From: an uncultured Oscillospiraceae bacterium
GTDB taxonomy: Bacteria > Bacillota > Clostridia > Oscillospirales > Oscillospiraceae
Length of the DNA: 15,844 nt
Assembly: GCA_934565615.1 (NCBI GenBank)
Contig: CAKTIH010000040.1
Span: forward strand, 1-15,844
Direction: 5' to 3'
The notes beneath the pieces were generated by a model. That model was not told the origin of the DNA. It ran no database searches and was given only the letters and a program-made list of their open reading frames with translations. The position numbers were made by a program, and so were the translations under genes. Below, piece by piece: positions 1-6,661 of this stretch (positions are counted from its first letter, which is position 1; the number at the start of each line of letters is the position of its first letter).

Positions 1-97
1 GGTTTATCAGCAGCACTATCGCCGCCGCCGCGAGCACCGCCGCGAACGCCGTCAAGGCAATTTTAAGCTTTGAGGATTTGACTGAAAATACGAACAC
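1..97 (-). CDS. N-terminus of a membrane-anchored protein (partial)
   Basis: A reading frame opens with GTG at 97 and runs off the left edge after 32 codons. The start is preceded by an AAGGGG-like ribosome site about 9 bases upstream. The peptide begins MFVFSVKSSKLKIALTAF, then a long Ala/Val/Ile/Leu stretch ending LLIN. This is a short basic head followed by one transmembrane segment or uncleaved signal anchor. Clostridial sporulation and cell-wall hydrolases such as PdaB-type polysaccharide deacetylases often begin this way, but too little is present to assign a family. It is divergent from the small gene at 264 and the two share the palindromic promoter region at 169-199. Confidence 0.4.
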   Translation of the reverse strand, partial: MFVFSVKSSKLKIALTAFAAVLAAAAIVLLIN

Positions 98-168
98 GTT
101 TCTTCGCCCCTTCGCGCTTATATCATGGATAATCAATATATATGCTTCTCTCTTCGGAATTATCACGG

Positions 169-199
169 TTGACAAATCTTGTCAAAATGGTAATATAAT
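169..199 (+). promoter_or_regulatory. Promoter with palindromic operator over the -35
   Basis: TTGACA at 169-174 serves as a -35. TATAAT at 194-199 (19-base spacer) or TAATAT at 191-196 (16-base spacer) serves as the -10. The -35 is embedded in a perfect palindrome, TTGACAA-atc-TTGTCAA at 169-185, so the same site also presents TTGACA on the minus strand toward the divergent gene at 97. There the best -10 is GATAAT at only 15 bases. A dimeric repressor bound here would block both directions. The regulator cannot be named from this window. Confidence 0.6.
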
Positions 200-263
200 A
201 GTGTAATATATACCCGGCGCTGTGCCGTATATGGTCAACGCCGCATCCGGAGGCACTAAAGAC

Positions 264-557
264 ATGAAAAAGCGCAGTCTCATCCCCTTTGCAGTCCTCG
301 CCGCAGCTGCGGGCGCGGGAGCGGCAGTCGGCAGAAAGCTAAAGACCGACAAGGCTTTCCGCCGCGCCTTTGACGACGCGGTGGGAAAGGGCATTCTCGT
401 CGCCGCAGGCAAGCTGGCTCATAAGGCCGCAGGGCTTGCCGAAATAGCGGTTCTCCGCCTCCTGCCCGGCTCTGGCGATAACGACGGGGTCGACCTTGCC
501 GTCATTGAACAGGGCGCTCAGAGCGCTGCCTATCAGCACCGAGAACGCCGCGGATGA
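264..557 (+). CDS. Small membrane-anchored hypothetical protein, probably truncated by a rearrangement
   Basis: I choose ATG 264, with GGAGG at 249-253, over the in-frame GTG at 222. Residues 6-23 are hydrophobic (LIPFAVLAAAAGAGAAVG), followed by a Lys/Arg-rich soluble stretch, so a single N-terminal membrane anchor is likely. Only about the first 50 codons (to about 417) look like a genuine gene. Beyond that the frame runs antisense through the galactokinase fragment until a chance stop at 557, giving a low-quality Arg/Gly/Ala tail. The native 3' end is therefore missing. I do not recognise the family. The strong promoter at 169-199 suggests that the gene, or the gene it came from, is regulated and expressed. 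Confidence 0.4.
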   Translation: MKKRSLIPFAVLAAAAGAGAAVGRKLKTDKAFRRAFDDAVGKGILVAAGKLAHKAAGLAEIAVLRLLPGSGDNDGVDLAVIEQGAQSAAYQHRERRG

Positions 558-884
558 ACTCAGCCCCGCGCCGACCGGCAGCGTGGATTTGATGACGGCG
601 TTGAACCCGCCGACCTTCAGCCCCAGCTCGGCAAATGCGCTCACAACGCCCCTCACAAGGGCTTTCGGCGTACCGAACTCAGTCGTCCTGACAAGCTGAT
701 GGTCGCAGCGGACATCAAAGCTCTTGAAGCCCTCCGACTGCACATGGATCATTTTGCTGCCGTTCGTCTCACAGACGGCGTATAAACCAAGGTCGATCGC
801 CGAAGCGAGCACCCGCCCGTTCTGGTGATCGGTATGATTGCCGGCAAGCTCAGTCCTACCGGGGACAAAAAACTCTTTTTTCAT
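339..884 (-). pseudogene. galK: Galactokinase, 3'-truncated
   Basis: Galactokinase phosphorylates galactose at C1 in the Leloir pathway. ATG 884 is chosen because a GAGGGTG ribosome site lies about 8 bases upstream. Residues 8-23 carry the galactokinase signature (PGRTELAGNHTDHQNG), residues 102-113 the GHMP ATP-binding motif (LPVGAGLSSSAA), and residues 144-155 read ENRYFGKPCGLM. In the family this is followed by Asp (catalytic base) and Gln; here residue 156 is Ser. From about position 420 down to the stop at 339 the frame reads through the antisense of the small plus-strand gene. About 155 of roughly 400 expected residues remain, so the product should be inactive. This is either a decayed gene at a rearrangement or an assembly join. 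Confidence 0.8.
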
Positions 885-935
885 ATGTAAACACCCTCGG
901 TTCCGCACATTTGCTCATTCTTTCCTGTGTATCAG

Positions 936-962
936 AATATACCAAATTTCACTTTAAGTCAA
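936..962 (-). promoter_or_regulatory. Candidate promoter of the galactokinase fragment
   Basis: Read on the minus strand, TTGACT (957-962) is followed 15 bases later by TATATT (936-941), or 17 bases later by TATTCT. It lies about 55 bases upstream of the galK start. The match is moderate and the spacing is short for the better -10. Confidence 0.4.
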
Positions 963-1021
963 TAAAAACCGCGCTATACCGCCCAAAGTAAGACAATTGT
1001 TTAACACTCTGCACAAATACC

Positions 1022-1050
1022 TTGCCTTATTTACGTGCAGAATATATAAT
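1022..1050 (+). promoter_or_regulatory. Promoter of pncB
   Basis: TTGCCT (1022-1027), a 17-base spacer, then TATAAT (1045-1050), about 50 bases ahead of the pncB start. The -35 sits between imperfect inverted arms GCACAAATA (1011-1019) and TATTT-ac-GTGC (1028-1038), which could be an operator. Confidence 0.7.
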
Positions 1051-1099
1051 AGGTCTCAAGAGAAAATTTTACGACTTTTTTGCACCGTGGAGGTAAGAT

Positions 1100-2560
1100 A
1101 TGAAAAGTGCTAACGGCATCAATTTGACCATGCTCTGCGATTTTTACGAGCTGACTATGGGCAACGGCTACTTTGCCGACGGTATGCAGGACCGCATCTG
1201 CTACTTTGACATTTTCTACCGTGACGTCCCGGACAGCGGCGGATACGCTGTCGCCGCGGGGCTGGAGCAGATCGTCGACTATGTTGAGAAGCTGCACTTC
1301 GATGAGGACGATATCGCCTATCTGCGCTCGCGCGGTATCTTCAGCGAGGGTTTCCTTGACTATCTGCGTGATTTCAAATTCACCGGAGATATCTGGGCGA
1401 TCCCCGAGGGCACGCCCATCTTCCCGATGGAGCCTATCATCACCGTCCGCGCTCCGGCTATTCAGGCGCAGCTGCTGGAGACCTATATGCTGCTTGAGAT
1501 CAACCATCAGAGCCTGATCGCCACGAAGGCGAGCCGCGTCTGCCGCGCAGCCCAGGGCCGCGCCGTGCTTGAGTTCGGCTCACGCCGCGCACAGGGCATC
1601 GCGGGCGCCGTCACCGGCGCGAGAGCCGCGTTCATCGGCGGCTGCGCGGGCACTGCCTGCACTGTGTCCGACCAGGTCTACGGCGTTCCCGCCGCGGGCA
1701 CGATGGCGCACTCATGGGTCCAGATGTTCGACTCCGAGTATGACGCCTTCGTCAGCTACTGCAAGACCTATCCCAACAACGCTGTCCTGCTCGTTGACAC
1801 CTTCAACACCCTCAAGTCCGGCATTCCCAACGCCATCCGCGCCTTTAACGAAGTGCTCCGCCCAATGGGCATCACCAAGTGCGGTATCCGTCTTGACTCC
1901 GGTGACATGGCCTATCTCACCCAGCGCGCGCGCAAAATGCTCGATGACGCCGGTTGGCCGGGCTGCACCATCACCGTCTCGAACTCCCTTGACGAGCGGC
2001 TCATTACCGAGCTTATCCGTCAGGGCGCGAAGATCGACTCCTTCGGCGTCGGCGAGCGGCTCATCACCTCCAAGAGCTCCCCTGTGTTCGGCGGAGTTTA
2101 TAAGCTCTGCGCGGTTGAAAAGCCGGACGGCGAGATCATCCCGAAGATCAAGCTCAGCGAGAACGTCGGCAAGATCACGAACCCCGGCTTCAAGAAGGTG
2201 TACCGCTTCTTCGACCGCGAGAGCGGTATGGCCGAGGCAGACTATATCTGCATGCACGATGAGACTGTTGACGACTCTCAGCCCCTCGAGATATGCGACC
2301 CGCACGACCGCTGGAAGAAAAAGACCATGCGCAATTTCCGCGCTGTGGAGCTTCAGGTGCAGGTATTCAAAAACGGCGAATTGGTCTATGACCTGCCCAC
2401 CCTCGGCGATATCAAGAAGCGCTGCGCCGAGCAGATAGACACTCTCTGGCCGGAGGTCAAGCGCTTTGACTATCCGCATCAGTACTATGTCGACCTCTCT
2501 CCGAAGCTCATGGCGCTGAAGGACAAGATGCTCCTCGAGCGCGGGCATGAGATAGTATAA
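1100..2560 (+). CDS. pncB: Nicotinate phosphoribosyltransferase
   Basis: The cytosolic enzyme joins nicotinate and PRPP (ATP-coupled) to give nicotinate mononucleotide, the Preiss-Handler entry to NAD. It has 486 residues, the usual length for this family in Firmicutes. The N-terminus (LTMLCDFYELTMGNGYF) is typical. Residues 158-166 read EFGSRRAQG, residues 203-206 AHSW contain the His (H204) expected to be phosphorylated, and residues 265-269 LDSGD form part of the phosphoribosyl site. Start ATG 1100 has GGAGG at 1089-1093. The gene is monocistronic, with its own promoter and a terminator at 2579-2616. It converges on larA; the NaMN to NaAD product line is also the source of the nickel-pincer nucleotide that LarA proteins need. 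That link is suggestive only, since the genes are not co-transcribed. Confidence 0.96.
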   Translation: MKSANGINLTMLCDFYELTMGNGYFADGMQDRICYFDIFYRDVPDSGGYAVAAGLEQIVDYVEKLHFDEDDIAYLRSRGIFSEGFLDYLRDFKFTGDIWAIPEGTPIFPMEPIITVRAPAIQAQLLETYMLLEINHQSLIATKASRVCRAAQGRAVLEFGSRRAQGIAGAVTGARAAFIGGCAGTACTVSDQVYGVPAAGTMAHSWVQMFDSEYDAFVSYCKTYPNNAVLLVDTFNTLKSGIPNAIRAFNEVLRPMGITKCGIRLDSGDMAYLTQRARKMLDDAGWPGCTITVSNSLDERLITELIRQGAKIDSFGVGERLITSKSSPVFGGVYKLCAVEKPDGEIIPKIKLSENVGKITNPGFKKVYRFFDRESGMAEADYICMHDETVDDSQPLEICDPHDRWKKKTMRNFRAVELQVQVFKNGELVYDLPTLGDIKKRCAEQIDTLWPEVKRFDYPHQYYVDLSPKLMALKDKMLLERGHEIV

Positions 2561-2578
2561 TTCTCAGAACAACATTTT

Positions 2579-2616
2579 GGTGCAGCCATCCTTTCGGACG
2601 GCTGCACCTTTTTTCT
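2579..2616 (+). terminator. Intrinsic terminator of pncB
   Basis: Stem arms 2579-2591 and 2596-2608 (GGTGCAGCCATCC / GGACGGCTGCACC, one A-C mismatch) enclose the loop TTTC, and six T follow at 2609-2614. On the minus strand the same hairpin pairs fully (one G-U) with a GAAA tetraloop. No T run follows it there, so it may mark the 3' end of larA mRNA without being a classical terminator. Confidence 0.85.
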
Positions 2617-2636
2617 TTGTTTTGTTTCTATTCCGT

Positions 2637-3893
2637 TCAGTCGCGGACGATGACGGAGATGCCGTTCGGGATGACCGTCAGGCTGTGCTTGCCCATGCCG
2701 TGCGCAAGCTCCAGCGCAGCCTCGATCGACGGCGCATATGTCATTTTCATCTCCTCGATCATGCCCTTCATCTCCGGACGGGAGACGAATATGACCGGAT
2801 GGTGCATGAGTATGCGCGCAAGTATCTGGCTCTCCCACTGGTCGGGCACAGTCTTGTCCTGCGGCGTCGCCATGAACTCGTCATAGAGCGCCTCGGCGCT
2901 TTCGCAGTTTTTCAGCGATTCATAGAAGCCCTCGCCGCCGTGGCCGTCGGCGCACTCGGCGCACATTATTATGACGCCGCCCTCGTTGCAGGTGGCCTCT
3001 GCCGCCGTCATGCCCTTTACGCACTGGTAAAGGTTCTGATCCAGCGGCGCGCCGCCGTTCGAGGAAATGACTATGTCCGCCCACTTGGGTTTAGCTTGAC
3101 AGTAGCCCAGCAGGAAATCGCAGCCGCGGCGGTGCGCGGTCAGGTAATTGCCCGCAAAGGCCGCGACCGTTTTCTTGTCCTCGTCGATCACGACATTGAC
3201 GATGTACGCAAGCTTCGCCATCTCCGCCGCCGCAATCATGTCCCTGTGAATGGGGTTGCCGTCAAGGATGCCGGTGCGGGAATACGGGCTGTCGATGAAC
3301 TTGGAGCAGTGGTTGCCGAGCACCGTCACCTGATCGGACACGCCGGGCAGTACGCTTTTGCGTCCGCCGGAGAAGCCCGCAAAGAAGTGCGGCTCGATAA
3401 AGCCCTCGGCTATCAGCAGCTCCGTCTCGACTGCAAGCCGGTCAATGACCAACGGCGCACCGGAGGGAAGGAGGCCGATCCGGACATTTGCGTCCTTATC
3501 GCGGCAGTCGTGCACGACTATTCTGCACTCGTCCATTATCTCCCGGCCGAGCTTCGCCTCCAGTTCCTCTGTCGATGTCAGGCGGTGAAAGCCTGTAGCG
3601 ACAAGCAGCGTGACATCTATATCCGGACTGCCCGCTCTCAGCTCGCGCAGCATATTGGGGATGATGTCCCTGCTCGGCACCGGGCGCGTATGGTCGGAAA
3701 TGATAATGACGCAGTTCTTTTTGCCCTTGGCAAGCTCGCAGAGCCGCGGGCTGTCGATGGGGCTTTCCATCGCGGCACGGACGATATCGCTGCCGCTGCC
3801 CTCGGCCTTCAGCTCGCCGATGCGGCTGGTGAGCACATCCGCGCCCTTCTCGTCAAAATCTATATGGGCCTTTCCGTAAGGAATGTGTACCAT
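2637..3893 (-). CDS. larA: LarA-family nickel-pincer-dependent 2-hydroxyacid racemase/epimerase
   Basis: LarA enzymes invert the alpha-carbon of 2-hydroxyacids by hydride transfer to a nickel-pincer nucleotide (NPN) covalently bound to a Lys. ATG 3893 is chosen for its GAGAGG ribosome site, giving 418 residues (L. plantarum LarA about 424). Every key residue is present at a constant offset of -5 from L. plantarum LarA: D67, R70, H103, H169 (PHFFAGFSGGRK), K179 (pincer attachment), H195 (nickel ligand), Q290 and K293. The N-terminus also fits (MVHIPYGK). It is the last gene of an eda-kdgK-larA operon, 70 bases after kdgK. This context points to a sugar acid (for example an aldonate C2 epimer pair) rather than lactate as substrate; that is inference. 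The NPN biosynthesis genes larB, larC and larE are not in the window. Confidence 0.9.
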   Translation of the reverse strand: MVHIPYGKAHIDFDEKGADVLTSRIGELKAEGSGSDIVRAAMESPIDSPRLCELAKGKKNCVIIISDHTRPVPSRDIIPNMLRELRAGSPDIDVTLLVATGFHRLTSTEELEAKLGREIMDECRIVVHDCRDKDANVRIGLLPSGAPLVIDRLAVETELLIAEGFIEPHFFAGFSGGRKSVLPGVSDQVTVLGNHCSKFIDSPYSRTGILDGNPIHRDMIAAAEMAKLAYIVNVVIDEDKKTVAAFAGNYLTAHRRGCDFLLGYCQAKPKWADIVISSNGGAPLDQNLYQCVKGMTAAEATCNEGGVIIMCAECADGHGGEGFYESLKNCESAEALYDEFMATPQDKTVPDQWESQILARILMHHPVIFVSRPEMKGMIEEMKMTYAPSIEAALELAHGMGKHSLTVIPNGISVIVRD

Positions 3894-3910
3894 TTTATAC
3901 CTCTCTGGGC

Positions 3911-3974
3911 CGGTGGTCACCCGGCTACTTTTATCTTTGAAACGGTGGCCGCCCGGCCAATTTTTATCTCTGGA
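3911..3974. repeat. Imperfect 32-bp tandem duplication in the kdgK-larA spacer
   Basis: Positions 3911-3942 and 3943-3974 are two copies of one unit. The first 15 bases (CGGTGGTCACCCGGC and CGGTGGCCGCCCGGC) differ at two places; the rest is T-rich (TTTTATCT..TG) with one indel. A partial third T-rich copy lies at 3893-3908, where it forms the larA ribosome site on the minus strand. The second unit overlaps the kdgK stop codon and last codons. Each GC-rich half can form a short hairpin in the operon mRNA. Confidence 0.55.
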
Positions 3975-4992
3975 CTCTGCCGGAGGCATTGCCCGCTGCG
4001 AGAGCCTCGACCTCGGCAACGCTCATCTGGTTGAAGTCATGCTCGACGCTGTGCTTGAGGCAGGATGCCGCGACCGCGAAGTCAATGGCCTGCTGATCGT
4101 TCTTGCCGCTGAGCAGCGCATAGATCAAGCCGCCGCCGAAGCTGTCGCCGCCGCCGACACGGTCGATGATGTGTACATGATAGGTGGTGGAGAACACGGC
4201 CTTGTCGCTTGCCGCATCGTAGAGCATGCCCGCCCAATCGTTATCGGTCGCAGAGATGGAGCCGCGCAGAGTGATTGCGACCTTCTTGCAGCCGAAGCGC
4301 TGCGCGATCTGGCGCGCGACGCTGATGTAGCCCTCATGGTCGAGCTTGCCGCTGTTGATGTCGGTGTTCTCGGCTTCGATGCCGAACACGTCCTTTGCGT
4401 CCTCTTCGTTTGCGATGCAGACATCTACGTAGGGCAGCAGCTTTGCCATGCACTCGCCTGCCTGCTCACGCGTCCAGAGCTTCTTGCGGTAGTTGAGGTC
4501 GCAGGAGACGGTGATTCCCTTCGCCTTTGCGGCCTTGCAGGCCTCAAGGCAGGCCTCGGGCATGTCGCCGCCGAGAGCCGGGGTAATGCCCGTCCAGTGG
4601 AACCAGTCAGCGCCGTCGAATATCTTGTCCCAATCGAACTCATCGGCCTTGGCCAGCGCGATGGAGGAGCCTGCGCGGTCATAGATGACCTTGGAAGCGC
4701 GCTGGGAGGCGCCCTTCTCGCAGTAGTACACGCCGAGACGCGGGCCGCCGCGGAGCATCAGCGAGGTGTCAACGCCGTAGCGGCGCAGCTCGTTGACGGC
4801 GCACTGGCCTATCTCATGCGTAGGGACCTTGGTGACGTAGGCTGCGTCCATGCCGTAGTTTGCGAGCGACACCGCGACGTTCGCTTCGCCGCCGGCGTAG
4901 GTGGCCTCGAATTTATCTGCCTGCACGAAGCGGAGATAGCCCTCCGGGTTCAGGCGCATCATGATCTCACCGAAAGTAATTACTCTTGCCAT
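3964..4992 (-). CDS. kdgK: 2-keto-3-deoxygluconate kinase (PfkB family)
   Basis: Phosphorylates 2-keto-3-deoxygluconate to KDPG with ATP in the cytosol, feeding the aldolase encoded just upstream. It has 342 residues, normal for KdgK. The N-terminus (ITFGEIMMRLNPEG) and the sugar-binding YAGGEANVAVSLANYG match PfkB-type sugar kinases of the KdgK group. The C-terminal signature is DRVGGGDSFGGG, with D277 and the catalytic base D283. ATG 4992 has AAAGGAG about 8 bases upstream, and this ribosome site overlaps the eda stop codon (TAAAGGAG), so the two genes are translationally close (14-base gap). Middle gene of eda-kdgK-larA. The exact C6 substrate (gluconate or galactonate type, or both) cannot be told from sequence alone. 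Confidence 0.92.
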   Translation of the reverse strand: MARVITFGEIMMRLNPEGYLRFVQADKFEATYAGGEANVAVSLANYGMDAAYVTKVPTHEIGQCAVNELRRYGVDTSLMLRGGPRLGVYYCEKGASQRASKVIYDRAGSSIALAKADEFDWDKIFDGADWFHWTGITPALGGDMPEACLEACKAAKAKGITVSCDLNYRKKLWTREQAGECMAKLLPYVDVCIANEEDAKDVFGIEAENTDINSGKLDHEGYISVARQIAQRFGCKKVAITLRGSISATDNDWAGMLYDAASDKAVFSTTYHVHIIDRVGGGDSFGGGLIYALLSGKNDQQAIDFAVAASCLKHSVEHDFNQMSVAEVEALAAGNASGRVQR

Positions 4993-5006
4993 TATAGTTT
5001 TCTCCT

Positions 5007-5663
5007 TTACTCTACGCTCTTTATTATTTCTACCATAGTCTTTGCCGCTTCGGTCAGCTTATCGAACTCACCGGCGTCGATCCATGCTTTCTTTGCGAGG
5101 TTGCCGCCGATACCGAGACCGACCGCGCCTGCCTTGAGGAAGTCCGCCGCGTTAGACTCGTTCACGCCGCCGACTGCCATGAGCTTCACATGGCTGATGG
5201 GCGCGCGGATAGCCTTGAGATAGCCGACGCCGAGGTCTCCCGCCGGGAAGAGCTTGACGAAGTCCGCACCCGCGTCGTGCGCGGTCAGGACCTCGGTTGG
5301 GGTCATTGCGCCGGGGAGAGACACCATGCCGAGCTCAACAGTGCGCTTGATGACGTCAACGTTCGTATCCGGGGAGATGATATACTTGCCGCCGTGGGCA
5401 TGGGTCAGCTCGACCAGCTCGACGCTTGTTACGGTGCCCGCGCCGAAGAGCATCTTATCGCCGAACTCCTCAGTCAGCGCACCGATCGCCTCGGCGGTCT
5501 GCTGCCAGGATGCGGGGTCCTTCTGGTTATAGGTGATCTCCATAAGGCGCACGCCGCCGGCATACAGTGCGTTTGCGACCTTGCTGCACTGATCGGCGCT
5601 GACGCCGCGCACGATGGCGATCAGCTTTTCCTTTTCAATTCTTTCTATTACCTGTTCACGCAT
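5007..5663 (-). CDS. eda: KDPG/KHG aldolase
   Basis: A class I aldolase that cleaves 2-keto-3-deoxy-6-phosphogluconate to pyruvate and glyceraldehyde 3-phosphate. I choose ATG 5663 (AAAGGAG at 5678-5671) over the in-frame ATG at 5687, which lacks a ribosome site and lies inside the operator; this gives 218 residues. E42 (EITYNQ) matches the catalytic Glu, LFGAGTVT lies at 72-79, ISPDTN at 96-101, and K137 in VKLFPAGDLG is the Schiff-base Lys; AVGGV lies further on. The Arg that follows the catalytic Glu in E. coli Eda (EVTLR) is Asn46 here, which may affect substrate preference. First gene of the eda-kdgK-larA operon, transcribed from 5726-5754 and probably repressed by the IclR protein. Confidence 0.92.
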   Translation of the reverse strand: MREQVIERIEKEKLIAIVRGVSADQCSKVANALYAGGVRLMEITYNQKDPASWQQTAEAIGALTEEFGDKMLFGAGTVTSVELVELTHAHGGKYIISPDTNVDVIKRTVELGMVSLPGAMTPTEVLTAHDAGADFVKLFPAGDLGVGYLKAIRAPISHVKLMAVGGVNESNAADFLKAGAVGLGIGGNLAKKAWIDAGEFDKLTEAAKTMVEIIKSVE

Positions 5664-5680
5664 ACGAATTTCTCCTTTGA

Positions 5681-5697
5681 TTTTCATAATGTGAAAA
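5681..5697. promoter_or_regulatory. Operator copy 1 (putative IclR-regulator site)
   Basis: TTTTCATAATGTGAAAA is a palindrome (TTTTCA-N5-TGAAAA) identical to 5865-5881. It overlaps a second inverted repeat, AATGTGA (5688-5694) / TCACATT (5704-5710). It lies just downstream of the predicted eda transcription start, where a bound repressor would block elongation or initiation. Confidence 0.7.
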
Positions 5698-5725
5698 TGA
5701 TTATCACATTCTGATATTCGCCTTT

Positions 5726-5754
5726 ATATTACAAAATTACGTCCCTCTTGTCAA
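5726..5754 (-). promoter_or_regulatory. Promoter of the eda-kdgK-larA operon
   Basis: On the minus strand, TTGACA (5749-5754), a 17-base spacer, then TAATAT (5726-5731). The predicted start is near 5719, directly before the palindromes at 5681-5710. Confidence 0.75.
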
Positions 5755-5824
5755 CCGGATTTGCCCCGCTTTGCGCCGCGTATACTGCCAAAAATATGCG
5801 GCTCTTTTTGTAAGAATACTACAA

Positions 5825-5854
5825 TTGACGCGGAGCGCCGCCGCGTGTTAGAGT
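5825..5854 (+). promoter_or_regulatory. Promoter of the iclR-type regulator gene
   Basis: TTGACG (5825-5830), an 18-base spacer, then TAGAGT (5849-5854). Transcription would start at about the left edge of operator copy 2, suggesting autoregulation. The -10 is weak. Confidence 0.5.
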
Positions 5855-5864
5855 ATGAAAAAGC

Positions 5865-5881
5865 TTTTCATAATGTGAAAA
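5865..5881. promoter_or_regulatory. Operator copy 2 (putative IclR-regulator site)
   Basis: TTTTCATAATGTGAAAA, identical to 5681-5697 and in the same orientation. It lies between the predicted promoter and the ribosome site of the regulator gene, ending 2 bases before its GGAG. Confidence 0.7.
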
Positions 5882-5893
5882 CGGAGATATGCT

Positions 5894-6658
5894 ATGGCAA
5901 ACTCAACACCTGTACAGTCGATAGACCGTGTTTTTGATATAGTCGAGGCGCTCTCCTCCAGCCCGCACGGGATGAGCCTGACCGATCTTGCCGCTGCGGT
6001 CGGTCTGCACGTCAGCACCGTTCACCGTCTGCTCGCCTCTCTCTCCTCACGCGGCTATGTGCAGAAGGACATAGAGACGGGGAAATACCGCCTGACGCTG
6101 AAGATGTTCGAGGTCGGCAGCCGCGCGGCCTGCGGGGTGAACCTTGTGTCGATCGCGCGGCCGTACCTTGAGCGGCTCGCGGAGTTCAGCGGCGAGGCCG
6201 TCCACCTTGTCGCGCGCTTGGGGGATGAGGTCGTGTATCTCTATAAGGAGGACACGAGCAGCAGCATCGCGCGCATGGCGTCGTTCGTCGGGCTCAAGAA
6301 CCCGATGTACTGCACGGGCGTCGGCAAGTGCATTCTGGCAAATCTCCCGCCGGAGGCCGTGCGCGGGATATGGGACAGGTCCGTCATAACCGCGTTCACG
6401 CCGAACACCATCACGGACTTTGACCGTCTCACCGCAGAGCTGAAACAGATAAAAGTTCAGGGCTACGCGCTCGATAACGAGGAGCACGAACCCGGCGTGT
6501 TCTGCATCGCCGCGCCCATCTTCGATTACAGCGCCCATCCCGTCGCCGCGATAAGCGTATCCGCCCCGGCGTCCAGAATGGAGCCGGAGCGGATAAAGAG
6601 CATCGCCGCGCAGGTCATCAGCAGCGCCGGCGCGATCACCGGCGTCCTCGGCGGCTGA
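5894..6658 (+). CDS. IclR-family transcriptional regulator
   Basis: A DNA-binding regulator of sugar-acid catabolism, most like the KdgR branch of IclR in context. It has 254 residues. The N-terminal winged helix-turn-helix spans about residues 8-67 (LTDLAAAVGLHVSTVHRLLASL as the helix-turn-helix). The C-terminal IclR effector domain follows, with the typical GYALDNEEHEPGVFCIAAPI segment near 195-215. ATG 5894 has GGAG at 5883-5886. It is divergent from eda-kdgK-larA, and both start regions carry the same 17-bp palindrome, so it probably controls that operon and itself. The effector is likely KDG or a related sugar acid, by analogy with KdgR; this is not shown by the sequence. Its stop lies only 3 bases from the convergent SDR gene, with no terminator between. 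Confidence 0.93.
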   Translation: MANSTPVQSIDRVFDIVEALSSSPHGMSLTDLAAAVGLHVSTVHRLLASLSSRGYVQKDIETGKYRLTLKMFEVGSRAACGVNLVSIARPYLERLAEFSGEAVHLVARLGDEVVYLYKEDTSSSIARMASFVGLKNPMYCTGVGKCILANLPPEAVRGIWDRSVITAFTPNTITDFDRLTAELKQIKVQGYALDNEEHEPGVFCIAAPIFDYSAHPVAAISVSAPASRMEPERIKSIAAQVISSAGAITGVLGG

Positions 6659-6661
6659 AGC

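Noticed and set aside
2577..5223. Long plus-strand frames (2577-4034 and 3883-5223) over larA and kdgK
   Set aside because: They have no ribosome sites and no recognisable motifs, and their composition mirrors the true minus-strand genes.
5664..5687. Upstream ATG of eda at 5687 as the true start
   Set aside because: It lacks a ribosome site and lies in the operator, whereas ATG 5663 has AAAGGAG at good spacing and matches the family N-terminus.
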